Shown: positions 36,866 to 48,922, numbered from the stretch's first letter. The stretch is 64,000 nucleotides of DNA from Mortierella hygrophila (GCA_015680625.1 JAAAXW010000080.1:88250-152249); one strand, 5' to 3'. Numbers and translations: made by a program. The notes: a model not told the origin generated them from the sequence alone.

Positions 36866-39800
36866 TCACTTTCTTACTTCAGGCACTTGCTGTGAGAGAG
36901 CTCCAAAGGAAGCCTCGGCCATGAAGCAGAGACAGTTCCGCAGGTTGGTAACAAATCCAGTATCATTATCAACCAACTGCACTAGGTCAATTGTATGCAA
37001 CTGTTCCTTGATGGCAATGAACCGCAGATTCAGGTTCTGACAGGTCACTGGGTATAACGGGCTAAGAAATGGAAAAAAAATGGACTAATTAGCATATGAC
37101 CTCATATTCATGTTACGACCCGATGAATCCTCCATTGACATAAGAAAAAGAGAGATTACCTCAGGCGAACATTGTTCTCCAGACAGATGATATCGGCTTC
37201 GGTGGTTTCATTGTCCACATGGCGGCGAAGGAGCTCGGGCTCTTCCATATAAGGGTCGATCGGCACATTCTGCAAAACTTGTTCTCCAGTAGGCAGAGGG
37301 GGCAGGACCTTGGACCCTTGACTTGGGTCGCTGCCCTTAGCGCGCTTCCTGTTGGGCACTACGAGAGTGTAGCGCCGGATATGTCTTGACCGGTTGACAA
37401 TGAAAATCTCCAGATTAAAAATTTTACCAACAACCACGCGATCCGTAACTAGGTGAGAGAACGATGAATTGAAATTACGGTTACAACAGACTTCATCAAG
37501 AACATTAGCAATAGTCAACATCAAGCATTCACAAGGGCAAAATACTGACCAGCGAAGGAGACAACAATGCCGTCGCCAGTGTCATTTTCCCTGCCCTGAG
37601 TGACACCACTGAGAGCCTGGGATACCATGTCGATTCCCAATCCAGGTGAGAGGCCGCCTTGGTTCATTGCGGGCCGACCGCCGTTGTTGTTCACAGGTCC
37701 ATGTGGTGCGTCATCATCATAGTTAGCAGTCTCGCCCGTTGGACCGTTTCCAACACGAGGCGAGTGATAAGAGGATCCCTCATGGACAGGTGCAAGACTT
37801 TGACCAGTCTCTGACCGTCCGTGACCCCATCCTGTGGGGCCGCTCCTCCTGTTGGCACTGTTCATAGCACCACCACGCTGCGATCCTGGAGCCCCTTCAG
37901 AGATGAGCGACGAACGACGGGCTCGAGGCTCTGCTGAGCCGCTGTTTCCCATAGATTGGCGACCGCTTTGGTTTGGCGACGCACTTGCCGAGACGCGCCG
38001 GACCAAGGATGTGCCTTTGTTCATGGCTGCCTGAGGTTGTGGGCTCGATGAAAGAGACCGATTCCTGTGGTGCAGCTGGTGGTGTTGGTTTTGTCCATTA
38101 GGGCCTGGGTGTGGAGGGAGCAACGTTGACGGGTGTGAAGGCTGGGGTGCGTAAAGTTGCTTCTGTCCTCCATAAGCGCCCAGTGGATTATCCCGCTTGG
38201 TCATGTCTGAGACATCCAAAAAGCAGTTCCAGCGCGAATGGATGATTTGCCCTTGAACACCATCCACCTCGGGAGTACCCTGAAGGATAATAGTCACCTG
38301 GCGCTGAGCATCTCGGGACGATCCTACCTGTGTCAAACCATCGCTAGAGTTCCGATGACGCGAACCGTAGGGGTCGTTTCCGTTAGGTTGATTGTCTGCA
38401 TTCCACTCTGGGTTGTCAAGCAGTGAGATTGAGAATAGGAATGTGACATGATCTGAAGAGTGTAACACCATAGGAAGCTATGCAATGTGGGTTTTGTATA
38501 GGTGGCAATAAGTGATTAATACTGTGCGTAAATAATGCGCGATCCCACATCAAAAGCATCTTGCCTCAAATATTGACTTACCTTGGTGAGCTCTGCAGAA
38601 TCAAGAGGTGTCACGACTGCGTTGGTAACATCAACTTCCAGCTGGGTCATCTTGAACTTTGCTCCATGCTCCGAGTTGTTTTCGACTTCAATTGACATCA
38701 TTAACGGGTTCTCCATGGGCGACACACGTGTCGTCCGCATCCGCACGTTCAATGCTGAACGAACAGCGATCGTTCGTCTCACACTCCTTCTCAAAACTGG
38801 TGCCATAGGTGGAGGTTGAACTCTGGCACGTGGTGTATCAGGTCGGTAATGATGCTGTGGAACGACCGCCGAAACAAAGTTGGGATCTGTTCAACATGAT
38901 AAGAAAGTGAGATGTCAACGGAGTGTCCAGGATATGTTACTCGACGTGATGAGAAAATAGTGGTGTCTGTTCTTTACCATCTGATAAGCCCTCCAACAGG
39001 TTGACCATACTGAAGCATTCCAGATTGTACTGATCGTCCATGGGCACTGCAACGGGCACGACTTGATCCGTTGGCCGAAGAATAACGTGTGTGCTCAGCA
39101 TCAGCATTGTGTTTGCGCTCTTGGTCCTGACAAAGGCTATTCAGAGAACGGAGTTGTCCACGATATTAACGAAGAGCGAGCAAAGCTGTCAGATCTCGAC
39201 TCCTTACTCGAATGCACCCTGCAGAGTGTTACGACACTTCCTATTTGGTTTCGCCCATCCCTAGAAGCAAACTTACAGACTGGGACGGAGAAGGGGAAAA
39301 TTGCAGTCCAAAGGCCGTTGATGGGTCTAATCTCGGGCTCCTTGCCAGGCTCAGTCGCGTTGTAGGTGTAGGAGGAAAGAATGGTCGAGTCCGAGCGTCC
39401 TTGGTCATATCCTAAATTGCGTCCAGCAAAAGGTCCTGGTGATCCTCCTGCTGAAGTGCGCTTGTCGACGGCACTGCCTGGGCGCGAACCATTGGGACTC
39501 TTGTACATTGTGTTCTGGACTGTGGGAGCGGAGGCCACAAGGGAAAGAGAGTCAACAAAGGCAGCCTCGACTTGGATTTCCAAGGTCTTGAAGAAGTCTT
39601 CCACTTGTTTTGCAGTCTCCTCGTGCTGGGTCGAGAGGTCATCTGGAAGGGAGATCTGCAGGAAGAACAACACCGTCTCATCTATTTCGTGGCAACACAA
39701 AAAAGAAGCTCATGTTAGGGCGACTTGACTGGACCGTGGAGCCGACTGAACTCATCGTCTGACGAAGAGGAAGGCGTGCAAAATAACAGAAGACAGCAAA

Positions 39801-39939
39801 AGAACGTGCCATAGAAGACGTGTGTTCGTGGTTTTGCCTGGATGACGGCCTTGTAGTCCTCGCTGAGGTTGTCGATGCGAGCGTTGGGGATGCGCACCTC
39901 CCAGTGCGAGTCGTTGAAAAGAGAATCAATGGACCTCAT
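36866..39939 (-). CDS. TRS65: TRAPP II trafficking-complex subunit Trs65-like (803 aa, 7 exons)
   Basis: Subunit of the TRAPP II complex, which acts on the late Golgi as a Rab exchange factor. Exons 39939-39810, 39681-39277, 39136-38978, 38886-38582, 38477-37550, 37448-37160 and 37061-36866 join in phase. Family segments include RSALNVRMRTTRVSP with VENNSEHGAKFKMTQLEVDV, HVTFLFSISLLD, IIHSRWNCFLDVSDM, DRVVVGKIFNLEIFIVNRS, and a C-terminus with LRFIAIKEQLHTIDLVQLVD and DTGFVTNLR. A Pro/Asn/His-rich insert occupies exon 5. Intron 1 is GC-AG type (TATG then GCACGT); using it restores HVFYDETVLFFLQ. The ATG at 39939 lies directly after an acceptor-like AG, so an upstream non-coding or short coding exon is possible. 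Confidence 0.8.
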
Positions 39940-40352
39940 CTGGAAGTATGGTGGGTTATGTGTCCTGTGTATTAGGTTGCTGACGCTGAGTGTGTCCGCG
40001 GTTGTTCCTTTGTCTGTGTGAGCTTGGTGGCGCTGTCACCTGTCAGAGTAACAAGAAGAATGAGGGAGAATGAGGATGTGGTCGAGCGAGGGCGGAGATG
40101 ATGGAAAAGAAGGAACACCAAAAAGTGGTAGAAATAAAGAAGCGCGAAGGCATGGTCCACAGGCACACCAAAGGAAAACTTGTCACGGGATCAATTCGTT
40201 GCTCTTAGTCTTTTTCTGCTTTTCTTCCTCATGAACAATCCTCCGTTCTCATCCTGACTGCAGCCTGGATTCTCTATTCTCTCTCTCTCTCACTCTCACT
40301 CTCTCACCTCTCTTTCAATTCACCAAATAGCAGACACAGCTACACTACAGCA
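39940..40352. promoter_or_regulatory. Divergent promoter region of Trs65-like and Erv2-like genes
   Basis: 413 bp between divergent secretory-pathway genes, with a CT-rich run at about 40270-40315 ahead of the plus-strand start. If TRS65 has an upstream exon, part of it lies here. Confidence 0.5.
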
Positions 40353-41452
40353 ATGTCGCCTGCCATTCCAAGGAGAATCCGCCTGAAAAGCCCCCTTGCT
40401 ATCATAGCCCTCTGCTTCATTGGCCTCGTCACAATACCCTCTCTTTTCTTCCTCAATCCCAAACCCACCTTCTCCCTGCAGGAACAACCGCAACAACAAC
40501 GCTCAAGCCCTGCCAAAGGAGATATATATGTCGACCCATCCCTCAGCGAAGGAGGGGTCATCATGCCCCAGCTAGGCAACGCTACCGCCAAGTACGATAC
40601 TCTTCGTTCCCTCTTTACACCTCAGCCACAAGAGAGCATCGTGGGCCTGAACTGACCCATCCTTATCAACGTCGATCTTTTATGAAAAATAGGGCTGAGC
40701 TAGGCAGAGCAACGTGGAAGCTGCTCCACACAATGGCGTCCCGATACCCTCTCAAGCCCAAGCCAGACGAACGTGCGGCCGTCAAGCAGTGGATTTATCT
40801 CCTCTCACGCCTCTATCCATGTGGCGAATGGTAACTTACAACTTCTTTCCTCTTGTTTGGATTTACCCCTTTGTGCTTGTGCAATTGCTTTGTTACACTT
40901 GTTCTCTTTGACTTCAACGGAGGCGGCTTGTCCACAAACTCTACTCTCTCTCCCCTTTGTTCGCCTAAAGGAGACATGCATATCTCCTTGTCCCTAACTC
41001 AGCTCCTCTCTACCTTTCTCTTCATGTTTCTGTGCATATTAAACCTTTTGGTCCTCCCTTCTTCTTTACCTTGGATCTAACTCCCCCGCCTTTCATTTCT
41101 TCCTTAACGTGTACTGTAAATCAATCATAGTGCTGACCACTTTCAGGAAATGTTGAAGCAGCACCCACCACAGACGTCCTCCCGTGCGTCGCTGTCCAAT
41201 TGGACATGCTCTGTCCACAACATCGTCAATATCAGATTAGGCAAACCCGAGTTTGACTGCAGCACGCTGGCCGATGTCTACAAATGTGGGTGTGCAGATG
41301 AGCCCGAAGAAGGTGATGTCAGACCTGCCGATGCTGCTGCTGCTGGTCTTGTCGAAGGAATTGACGCTCTTGCTGCTTTGGCCTCGAGCCAGCGGGATCG
41401 AGATACTATTGTGGATTCTGTAGAGAATGGACAGGGGGATGCGCGACGGTAA
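40353..41452 (+). CDS. ERV2: ER FAD-linked sulfhydryl oxidase, Erv2-like (232 aa, 3 exons)
   Basis: Makes disulfides with FAD and oxygen as cofactor and acceptor. Exons 40353-40591, 40693-40830 and 41131-41452 join in phase 2. The N-terminus has one hydrophobic helix (about residues 13-34), which indicates a signal anchor in the ER rather than the mitochondrial Erv1 type. The catalytic domain shows LGRATWKLLHTMASRYP, the active-site CGEC (C123 and C126, split by intron 2), HPPQTSSRASL, WTCSVHN for flavin binding, and a structural C152-C169 pair. The C-terminal CGC lies in the tail, where Erv2 carries its shuttle cysteines. About 55 further acidic residues extend the tail. Confidence 0.92.
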
Positions 41453-41648
41453 TCCCTTTTTGACGGTATCTTGATAAGTTGATAGCAAAGTAAAATAAAA
41501 GCATTTTGCCCAAAGTTGTAGGACTAGCAAGAAGGTTAAGGGGCCAGCTTGAATTGGCAAATTGAAAACGCGTGCCTGAAGTTGTTGTGTGGCCACCAAA
41601 AACACAAACAACACCACTTTCTTCTTTCTGCATTCAGTATTCACAACC

Positions 41649-42724
41649 ATGACCGCCGCAGTACAGGAAGACAGCACCATGGACCAGGCATTGCAACCCC
41701 AAGAACAACAGCAGCAAGCAGAACTCCCAGAAGCAACCATTAAACCGGAACGAGTCTTCGATGCACGGCAACAAAGAATCAACGAGATTCGCCTCAAGTT
41801 TTGTGTCCGGGACGAGTTTCCCATCACCAAGAACATGATTCATCCCGACGGCACGCTCAACCAGGAGTACGTCTCTCTCTCTCCTTTCTTTTCTTCTTTC
41901 TTTCTACCCTTGAGTTATGGCGGCGAATAGTATATGGCAAAAAAACTTGGCGGATCAATGGGAGCGTATGTACAAACAATAACTAACGAAGCCTTTTCTA
42001 TTTCGTCTATTTAATTAGTTATTTCCGACCACCAAAGGGTGCGAAGGCAGAGGTGGCCCGGAAATGGACCGAGAAGGAGCGTGAGCTGCTCATCAAGGGT
42101 ATTGAGAAGCACGGCATTGGACATTTCAGAGAGATCTCGGAAGAGTTCTTGTCTGCCTGGGTAAGGCTTCTTCTTTACCATTCTGCTTTAATTACTGATC
42201 AATTGGAAAATAATTATCCGCATCTAATCATCACTCACTCACCCCACTCGCCTGTCTCATCCATCAACCCCTTCAAAACCAACAACGTACAACAACAAAA
42301 AAATAGAGTGGAAACGACCTGCGCGTGAAATCAATCCGACTGATGGGCCGTCAGAACCTGCAGCTGTACAAGGACTGGAAGGGCAATGAACAGGACATTG
42401 CCCGAGAGTTTGAACTCAACAAGGCCATTGGATTGAAATACGGCGCTTGGAAGGGTGGTTGTCTGGTCGCCGATGACGAGGGCCTTGTCGCCAAGGCTAT
42501 TGAGGAGCAATGGCCCAACACTGCAGGAAAGAGCTCCGCAGTTGTTGCATCGGCTAGTGGATCGGAAGAGAATTCTGTCGTCTCTACTCCCAACGATGAA
42601 GACATTGAGATGGAGGTAATGACGGTCATGATATATATTTGTAGATGTAGAAGCCTGCTAATGTTTTTCGCGAATCCCACTAACTCTTGTTCCCACCCTC
42701 TCTTCTTTCCAATCGTACTAGTAA
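41649..42724 (+). CDS. SANT/Myb-like domain protein (223 aa, 4 exons; last exon is the stop codon only)
   Basis: Exons 41649-41866, 42019-42160, 42307-42615 and 42722-42724 join in phase. Residues about 84-125 form a SANT/Myb unit with the three-tryptophan-type spacing: RKWTEKERELLIKGIEKHG, then GHFREISEEFLSAW, then SGNDLRVKSIRLMGRQN. The N-terminus is Gln-rich, followed by RINEIRLKFCVRDEFP. The C-terminus is acidic (DEDIEME). Such proteins usually act in chromatin complexes or bind DNA; this one's partner is unknown. A donor GAG|GTAATG at 42616 and an acceptor at 42721 place the intron directly before TAA. If intron 3 is retained, a short tail is read instead. Confidence 0.78.
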
Positions 42725-42872
42725 ACCTCGGCGTATCATCTAAGAAACAGGAAATAACACTAAATTTGTATTTTTATCAGCAAAATAAACTCATCAATGA
42801 ACAGGATCGTCTGGGAAACATGTTTATTTTTTAATGGGTGGCTCTCCTCACCAAACAAGACAAAACAAAACT

Positions 42873-44520
42873 CTATTGAGCGGCCTTGGTGTCCTCAATA
42901 CCCTCAGCCTTCTTCTCGTCGACATAGGAGCTGTTGACCAACATATCCGAGAAGGGCACCAACTTGTCAACACCACGGATCTCGCTCGTCAACAGGGGTA
43001 ACCTGGTAATATGGAAATCGTCGTAGAGATCATAGATCTGGTCGAGGTACTTCTTTTGCATCGCATGACGGACCTGGCACTGCTCACAGTTGGAATCCTT
43101 CTTGGGGAACAACAGCTGGTTGACGACAATGTTGTGAGTATCGATGTGGTACGAGGTCAGCTCCTGGATCATACGCTCGGTCTCGTACAGCGACAAGAAT
43201 TCGGAGATGCAGACACAGACAAAGGTAGTCTTGTCAGCGTCTTTGAACTGATTGTTGACCTCTGTGATGACCTCGCGCATGCCCTCCAGCTTGCCAAACA
43301 TGTCCTCGGGGTTGCCCTGCATGCCCATCATGCCCGACATCTGCTGCATCATGGGACCGAACCGTCCGCTGAGCTGCGCGACCTTGGCCAGAGCTTTTTC
43401 CAGGACGCTAGGGAAGGAGAGGAAGCGAAGGGTGTGTCCCGTAGGAGCGGTATCGAAAATGATCACAGAGTACTCCATTGATTTGACCTGCCTATTGGAA
43501 AAGGAAAAGGTTGAGATGCCCCCAAAGAAATGTGAAAATATCACATGAATGCATGGACTCGTTAGATTTTTTGCCAGGTGTCAGAATGAATAACAGAGCA
43601 CAACGGATATGAACCGCGTTTATCCAATGACACACGTACTTCATGACCTCAGCAAAGCCCATGGCCTCGTCAACGCCGGGAATAGCAAAGGCAAGATCCT
43701 GCATCATTGACGAAATACCGCTTCCTTGATCGTCCGCTACATAATGATAAAAAATGGCCAGAACGTACGTCGGTGTTAATGACTACTATTTTCCTTGTGT
43801 ACGTTCCTCTCATACATATCCATGAATGCCGAGCGCAATGATCACTGCTTTCAGCAAGTCTTACAGTTATCAATCATCTCCTGGATCGAAGAGTTGGGGT
43901 CAATTTCCTATTTGTTCAACAACCAACACAAGAAGAGAGGTTAGACGCTGTTCACACCTGAATCATTTACCACAAAGAATACGACCAAGTGTTCGGGAAC
44001 AAACCGACGCCTATTGCATACCATAGCAGAGAGGTTGGTGAATCCATTGACGAGGGTAGCATCCTTGCTGAACTTTTGTCCAAAGGCATCAGACAAGTTG
44101 TGGGCGGGATCCGTGGAGATCAAGAGGACACTTGGGCGGACCTTAGCCAACTGGATAGCAAGAGAGCAAGAAGTGGTCGTCTTTCCTATTCCGTACCAGA
44201 GATGAGAAAGGGAAACTCGGATGAGTAAAGAGTGGTTTGTCGTGGTCATGTCTTTTCTGTCCTGTGGGTTTACGGGTTGTCACGCCCTGCCAAAAGTTGA
44301 GAGCCATCCGGGCCCAAGCTGAGTGCGAGAAAGAGTGAGGAGATGCTCTCATGGGGGAGGAATGTTTCGCCATCTGTCCGTCCGTGTCGCTCGTGTCCAG
44401 TTGTGCTGTAGACTTACCGACACCTCCCTTTCCTCCGACAAAGATCCACTGGAGCGAGGTCTGGTCGATGACGTTCTGGAGGGTGGGGTCAAGGGGCTCG
44501 AGATCTTCAATGTCGGACAT
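42873..44520 (-). CDS. GET3: Get3/ArsA-type ATPase for tail-anchored protein targeting (341 aa, 5 exons)
   Basis: Cytosolic ATPase that carries tail-anchored membrane proteins from Get4/5 to the ER receptor. Exons 44520-44418, 44185-44022, 43907-43865, 43736-43640 and 43491-42873 join in phase. The P-loop GKGGVGKTTTS (residues 30-40) is split by intron 1. Switch motifs STDPAHNLSDAFGQKF and FDTAPTGHTLRFL (148-160) are intact. A Met-rich helical region (MMQQMSGMMGMQG) forms the client groove. The zinc-binding CEQC is at 271-274. The length is that of yeast Get3. It is convergent with the SANT gene (149 bp between stops). Confidence 0.96.
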
Positions 44521-44745
44521 GGTTGTCAGTGTATAGTGTTGGTTCGTTGGTGAATGAGAGTAAAGAAGAGAGATGACACCAGTGAAGGGTCCTTTGTGGA
44601 AGTTGATGGAAGTAGAACGACAGCGAAGGTTTGGGTGGCTTGGCGCAGCTGCATACCTGGTCTCACCTGCATAGGGAAATATCCAACTGACTTGTTACTC
44701 GATAGGCTCGTGTTGTCACACGCGTCAAAACGCGGTTTGTTTCCC

Positions 44746-44774
44746 CCTCCTCCTCCTCCTCCTCCTCCTCCTCC
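44746..44774. repeat. (CCT)n microsatellite, about 9-10 units
   Basis: Uninterrupted CCT repeats about 230 bp upstream of the GET3 start; the reverse strand reads AGG. Confidence 0.9.
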
Positions 44775-47590
44775 TCCCTTCTCTCGCCGCACAGAGTAAA
44801 ATATGACGAGTTCTTCTCTAGAAACCTAGAGAAAGAAAAACAGAAGTGAGTCGCCATCTAACGCGCAACCTAGCTTGGCCTCATTCTCCTTCAATTGGAC
44901 ACGATAATCTCGGCTGCGTTTCTGTATGTGTTTGTCCTTCTTCTTCTCTCGCCTGCTACTACTTTGAAGAACCGACATAAGATAAGGCTCACAGACATTG
45001 CGCGAATATCAGACTTTGCGCACATCCCTTATCCCCGTTGTTACACTGGCAGCATCCTGCCGGAGAAGCGTTTGCGACACAAACAAAAAAAGTCAAAAAC
45101 CTACCCCCACATGCAACTGTTCCCCTCATTCATCTAGCATTCTTCAAAAATATCCGATAGAAAAATTACAGCATTCGTGTCAACCTGCAAGGTTTTGGGG
45201 GCGCAGGCTACTCCCCTTTCTCTTTCGCTCTCTCCCCTTCCTTGTCTTTTTTTTTTCTCTTTATGTTTTTCTCGCTCTTTCTTGAATGCCTTTATTAATT
45301 TGCGATCTTGCCTCAACCCCGCATGGCATATATGTTTTTGCTCTCTCTCTCCTCCTCCTTTACTCCTTCAACGAACAAGAACACCTCCTCGCAACAACAC
45401 TGTTAAAACTAAATACTGACGAGTTGGTTTATGTTGGATAGGTACTTGTTCTATACTCAGGTGAGCCACATCGAGCTCATTTTCATTGCAAACAGAATGA
45501 GGACAAAACTGGTTCCGGCAGGTCGTTTGGGGTGGTGACTTTCTCTTCTTCCTCCCCTAAACACAGTGCTTCATAGACAGACCAAACTAGGCTAGTGTCA
45601 TGAGGTAGTAATAAAACTGCGCATGTCACAAACAAAAAAAGCAAGGAGTGGGGTTCAAGACACGAGACGGATGCGAGAACACGAAGGGGCGATTGGAAAG
45701 CAGGTTGAATGTTTACGGAAAAAAGCAACGAAGGTAACGCGAGAAAAGGTACACGCAGGGCTGGACCACGCCCGCACTAATTCATGATACATAACGATAT
45801 TAAAATTGTACACAGAAGATGTATGGAGGCGATGAGAGTATGACAGGAGGTATGGGAGGAATCAAGTCGTACAAACAAAGGAGGTGGTTGTTCACTACCA
45901 TCTTTATTTTGTTCTAAAAATGAGGAGGCGAGGAGAGAGGTGTAAATGTAGGAAGGAGAAGGGAGAGGGAAGGATAGAGGAATAAATGGAGGAGTAAAAA
46001 AGAGAGGATAAAAGAAAACGGCAAGAGGCCCGAGTAGAGTTATTTGGTAAGAGACTGCAATAAGGACAACAGTCAAGATGTGGAGGTGAGATGAAAAGAG
46101 AAAAAAATGAGCTCAGGGGATAGATGGGGAGAAAAGAGGGGCGAGTGGGAGGGCTATTCCTATCTTCAGTGATGTCGCTCTTCTTGACGTGAAAGCAATC
46201 CCAAAGCTGAGGGGTGGGGTGCGGAGAGAAGGAGGTAAACGAACAAAACAAGTAGCTTGCGAACCGCGAGAGAGATAGAAGGAGAAGGAGAGAAAGAGAG
46301 AAAGAGAGAAAGAGAGAAGGAATGAAAAGATGAGAGAAACCAATTGAGCACAAGAGAGGGAGAAAGAAAAGGGAGACGAAAACCGGGAGACCCAAGCGAG
46401 AGAGCATGATTAGGTGAGGATCTCACCCGGTTACAGAGCAAGAAAAAGAAGGGGAGTTGCTGGAAAAGATAAATTGGGAAATTGGAGTAGGGAGACAGAT
46501 AAGACAGAATAGACAAAAAGAAGGAAAAGGTCAGACATAGGAAATGCACAGTTGTCGGACAACAAATTAGAACGCGACCAAGAAAAACAGCTTGGCTATC
46601 CTGAATGAAAAAATCGTAGACCGCAATGAATATGTGTACAGTGCGAGAATATGTTACAGATACGTGCCCAGTGCACGCCGGTTTCGCTTAGAAAGACACG
46701 ATAATTCTTCTGTTACTGCAGCCAGTTTTCCTGATCTTTTACTTGCACTTATTTTCATCATTGGCAAATGGTTCGAATGAGTCAACTGCAACGACGACAT
46801 TGCGCTCAATGCCAGCAAAGCTATTGAACTCAACGAGATAAAAAGGCAAATGCTTCCAATGCAATCAAGGCATGAGGTTGACAGGTGGATAGCTATCGTT
46901 TATCGTGACAGAGCTTCAACAGCAAACCGCCATCTGATTGTAATAAAAATACATGAGCACCGTTAACTCTTTTCTTTGTCGGTGTTGTTTTGTTACCGGT
47001 TGATACTTCTTGCAAATGGCTTGTTTTTCTTTCATTGCTCTTCATTCGAACTATTGTGTTTTTTCCTGATTCTTTCTTTGTCTCCCATTACCTTCTGTCG
47101 GCTTTTCTTCAGCCGCGATTCCTTCTCCGTGGAAGCCCGGTGGTCATGCTGGATGCTTCAAGCGCGAAGGAAGCACAAAAGAATATCGTTATGGATAAAT
47201 TGATAAGTCTTATGAGCGATAGCGTTACAATGGTTACTAAAAGGACATCTGATTTCAAACAATACAACGATGGTCGTTTCTTTGTCTTTTAGACCTATCA
47301 GGAAACCGAGAGCCAGAATATGTTCATTAATGACCACAGTGAGACAAAGAATTTTTTTCGCGTTCATCATTCAAGCGGTATATTCGTCTCCTTGGCTTTC
47401 TGTTGGCTACCTTTGCCCCGTTTCCTTTATTTTTTTGCCCCGCCTTTTTTTTTGCTATTGCCTACGCCCTCATGAAGGACACAGGAGAAAGAGACAAAAA
47501 GCTCTTCTCATTCGTTCAATGTTTTGACCCTCGAAAATTCCAGGAGAAGCAAAAGGAGCAAAAAAAAGGAATGCGCCCTTGTTTCCGCCC

Positions 47591-47615
47591 TTTGACCTTT
47601 GACCTTTGACCTTTG
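47591..47615. repeat. TTTGACC heptamer repeat, 3.6 copies
   Basis: Three exact TTTGACC units plus TTTG. TTGACC contains the TTGAC core seen in some factor-binding sites, but no function can be assigned. Confidence 0.85.
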
Positions 47616-48052
47616 CTCGCTCGTTCGTTGAGAAATATACTATTGAGGGGTGCATGCAATATCATCTATTTTCAGAGAGAAAAAGGCATCAGGGCAAAAC
47701 GCGCTCTTTTTTAATTGAATCCTAATCTGTCCATCCCCTCCACACGGACACTCGAACACACGCAACAATACAAACAAACAAAAATGCAACACCTGGGCCA
47801 TATCGAAGGAAAGCCCGATGCACGGACAACTGGGTCCGCAGCCATGCAATTATACAACTCCGTCCGTCCTGTACGCACCTTCCTTTTTTCTTTGTGCAAC
47901 ACGCCCCCGCATGCCCGTGTAACAGTCTCGAGCCTCTGTTGTTTGGTACATCCCCACCTAATATCGAAACTCAAAACACAATTACCACGAAACATATCCT
48001 CAAGGAGATCCCATATTATACCAGTTGCTCAGCAACATGAACAAAAAACTCC

Positions 48053-48060
48053 TATAAAAG
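48053..48060 (+). promoter_or_regulatory. TATA box of the small secreted protein gene
   Basis: TATAAAAG about 150 bp before the ATG at 48209. It fits the strong codon bias and presumed high expression of that gene. Confidence 0.55.
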
Positions 48061-48208
48061 CTAGCATCCACCCACGATTTCTTTTTTGTTCCTCAGCCCA
48101 ACAACACTCCACAGCTTCCACAGCAACCAAACCCTTCCCTACCTACCCCACCCTTCTCAACCTCTCTGACTCTTCCCTCTCTCACCAACCCCACCTCTTC
48201 CTTCCAAC

Positions 48209-48922
48209 ATGAGAATCGCCGCCTTCATCCCCGCCGTCTTGGCCCTCACCCTCTTCTCCGCCACCCAGGCCGCTCCTGCCCAGCATGACACCACTGCCAT
48301 CTCGATGTTCAAGAAGCGTGGTATCAACGGTATCGATGCCATCGTCAACTTGTACACCAAGGTCGTCGCTGACGTCGCTGTCGAGACCTGCGATAAGATC
48401 GAGGTCGACCTCTGCGCCGATGTTGTCGTCGACCTTGAGGTTGATACCAGTATCCTCGGTGGTCTCATCACCGCCAAGGCCGAAGTTGACAAGCTCAAGC
48501 TCCAGACCAAGGACAAGATCGATATCGATGTCAAGGCCGAGGCCAAGGCTCACGTCAAGGTCGAGGCTGTTGCCCCTATCAAGGTCATCGTCCACGAGTC
48601 GATCATTGCTCTCTGCCCCCTCGTCAACAACGACTGCCTTAACAAGAAGGCCAACGCCATCGTTGCTGACATCAATGCCAAGATCAGCGCCAACGTCTCC
48701 AAGGTCTTTGTCAACCTCAAGACCCACATTGATGCCCATGTCCGCCTTCGCATCAAGGCCATCGTTAAGGAGGTCTGCGTCAACCTCGGAATTGCTACTG
48801 CCACCGTCCACGCTCGTGCCTGGGTTGCCTCCAACATCGACGTCCACGTCCAGCTCTGGGTCAAGGTCTGGGTCAAGCTCTGGGCCAAGGTTAACCTTGT
48901 TGCCAAGATCCGTGCCTTGTAA
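48209..48922 (+). CDS. Small secreted Val/Lys/Ala-rich protein of unknown function (237 aa)
   Basis: Single exon. A clear signal peptide (MRIAAFIPAVLALTLFSATQ) is followed by AAPA, then a mature chain with alternating hydrophobic and charged residues. Segments such as KVVADVAVETCDKIEVDL, KAHVKVEAVAPIKVIVHES and VQLWVKVWVKLWAKVNL give strong amphipathic periodicity, and five cysteines are spread along it, including CPLVNNDC. Codons are strongly C-ending (AAG, GTC, GCC), as in ATP1 and cyclophilin, suggesting high expression. I do not recognise the family. The composition fits a secreted structural, surface-active or effector-like protein, but no function is shown. The bias also leaves a long antisense open frame. 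Confidence 0.85.
   Translation: MRIAAFIPAVLALTLFSATQAAPAQHDTTAISMFKKRGINGIDAIVNLYTKVVADVAVETCDKIEVDLCADVVVDLEVDTSILGGLITAKAEVDKLKLQTKDKIDIDVKAEAKAHVKVEAVAPIKVIVHESIIALCPLVNNDCLNKKANAIVADINAKISANVSKVFVNLKTHIDAHVRLRIKAIVKEVCVNLGIATATVHARAWVASNIDVHVQLWVKVWVKLWAKVNLVAKIRAL

Larger units (their letters stand above)
44521..48208. other. 3.7 kb gene-poor stretch
   Basis: It begins with the GET3 5' flank and a CCT microsatellite, then AT-rich sequence. A long GA-rich tract at about 45905-46520 (CT-rich on minus) includes (AGAAAGAG)n at 46281-46320. A short protein-like frame at about 47120-47292 is discussed in the findings. A 7-bp repeat is at 47591. I see no complete gene. Confidence 0.55.

Noticed and set aside
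45904..46407. Minus-strand frames rich in Ser/Leu/Phe
   Set aside because: They translate a CT-rich tract; the composition explains the open frames.
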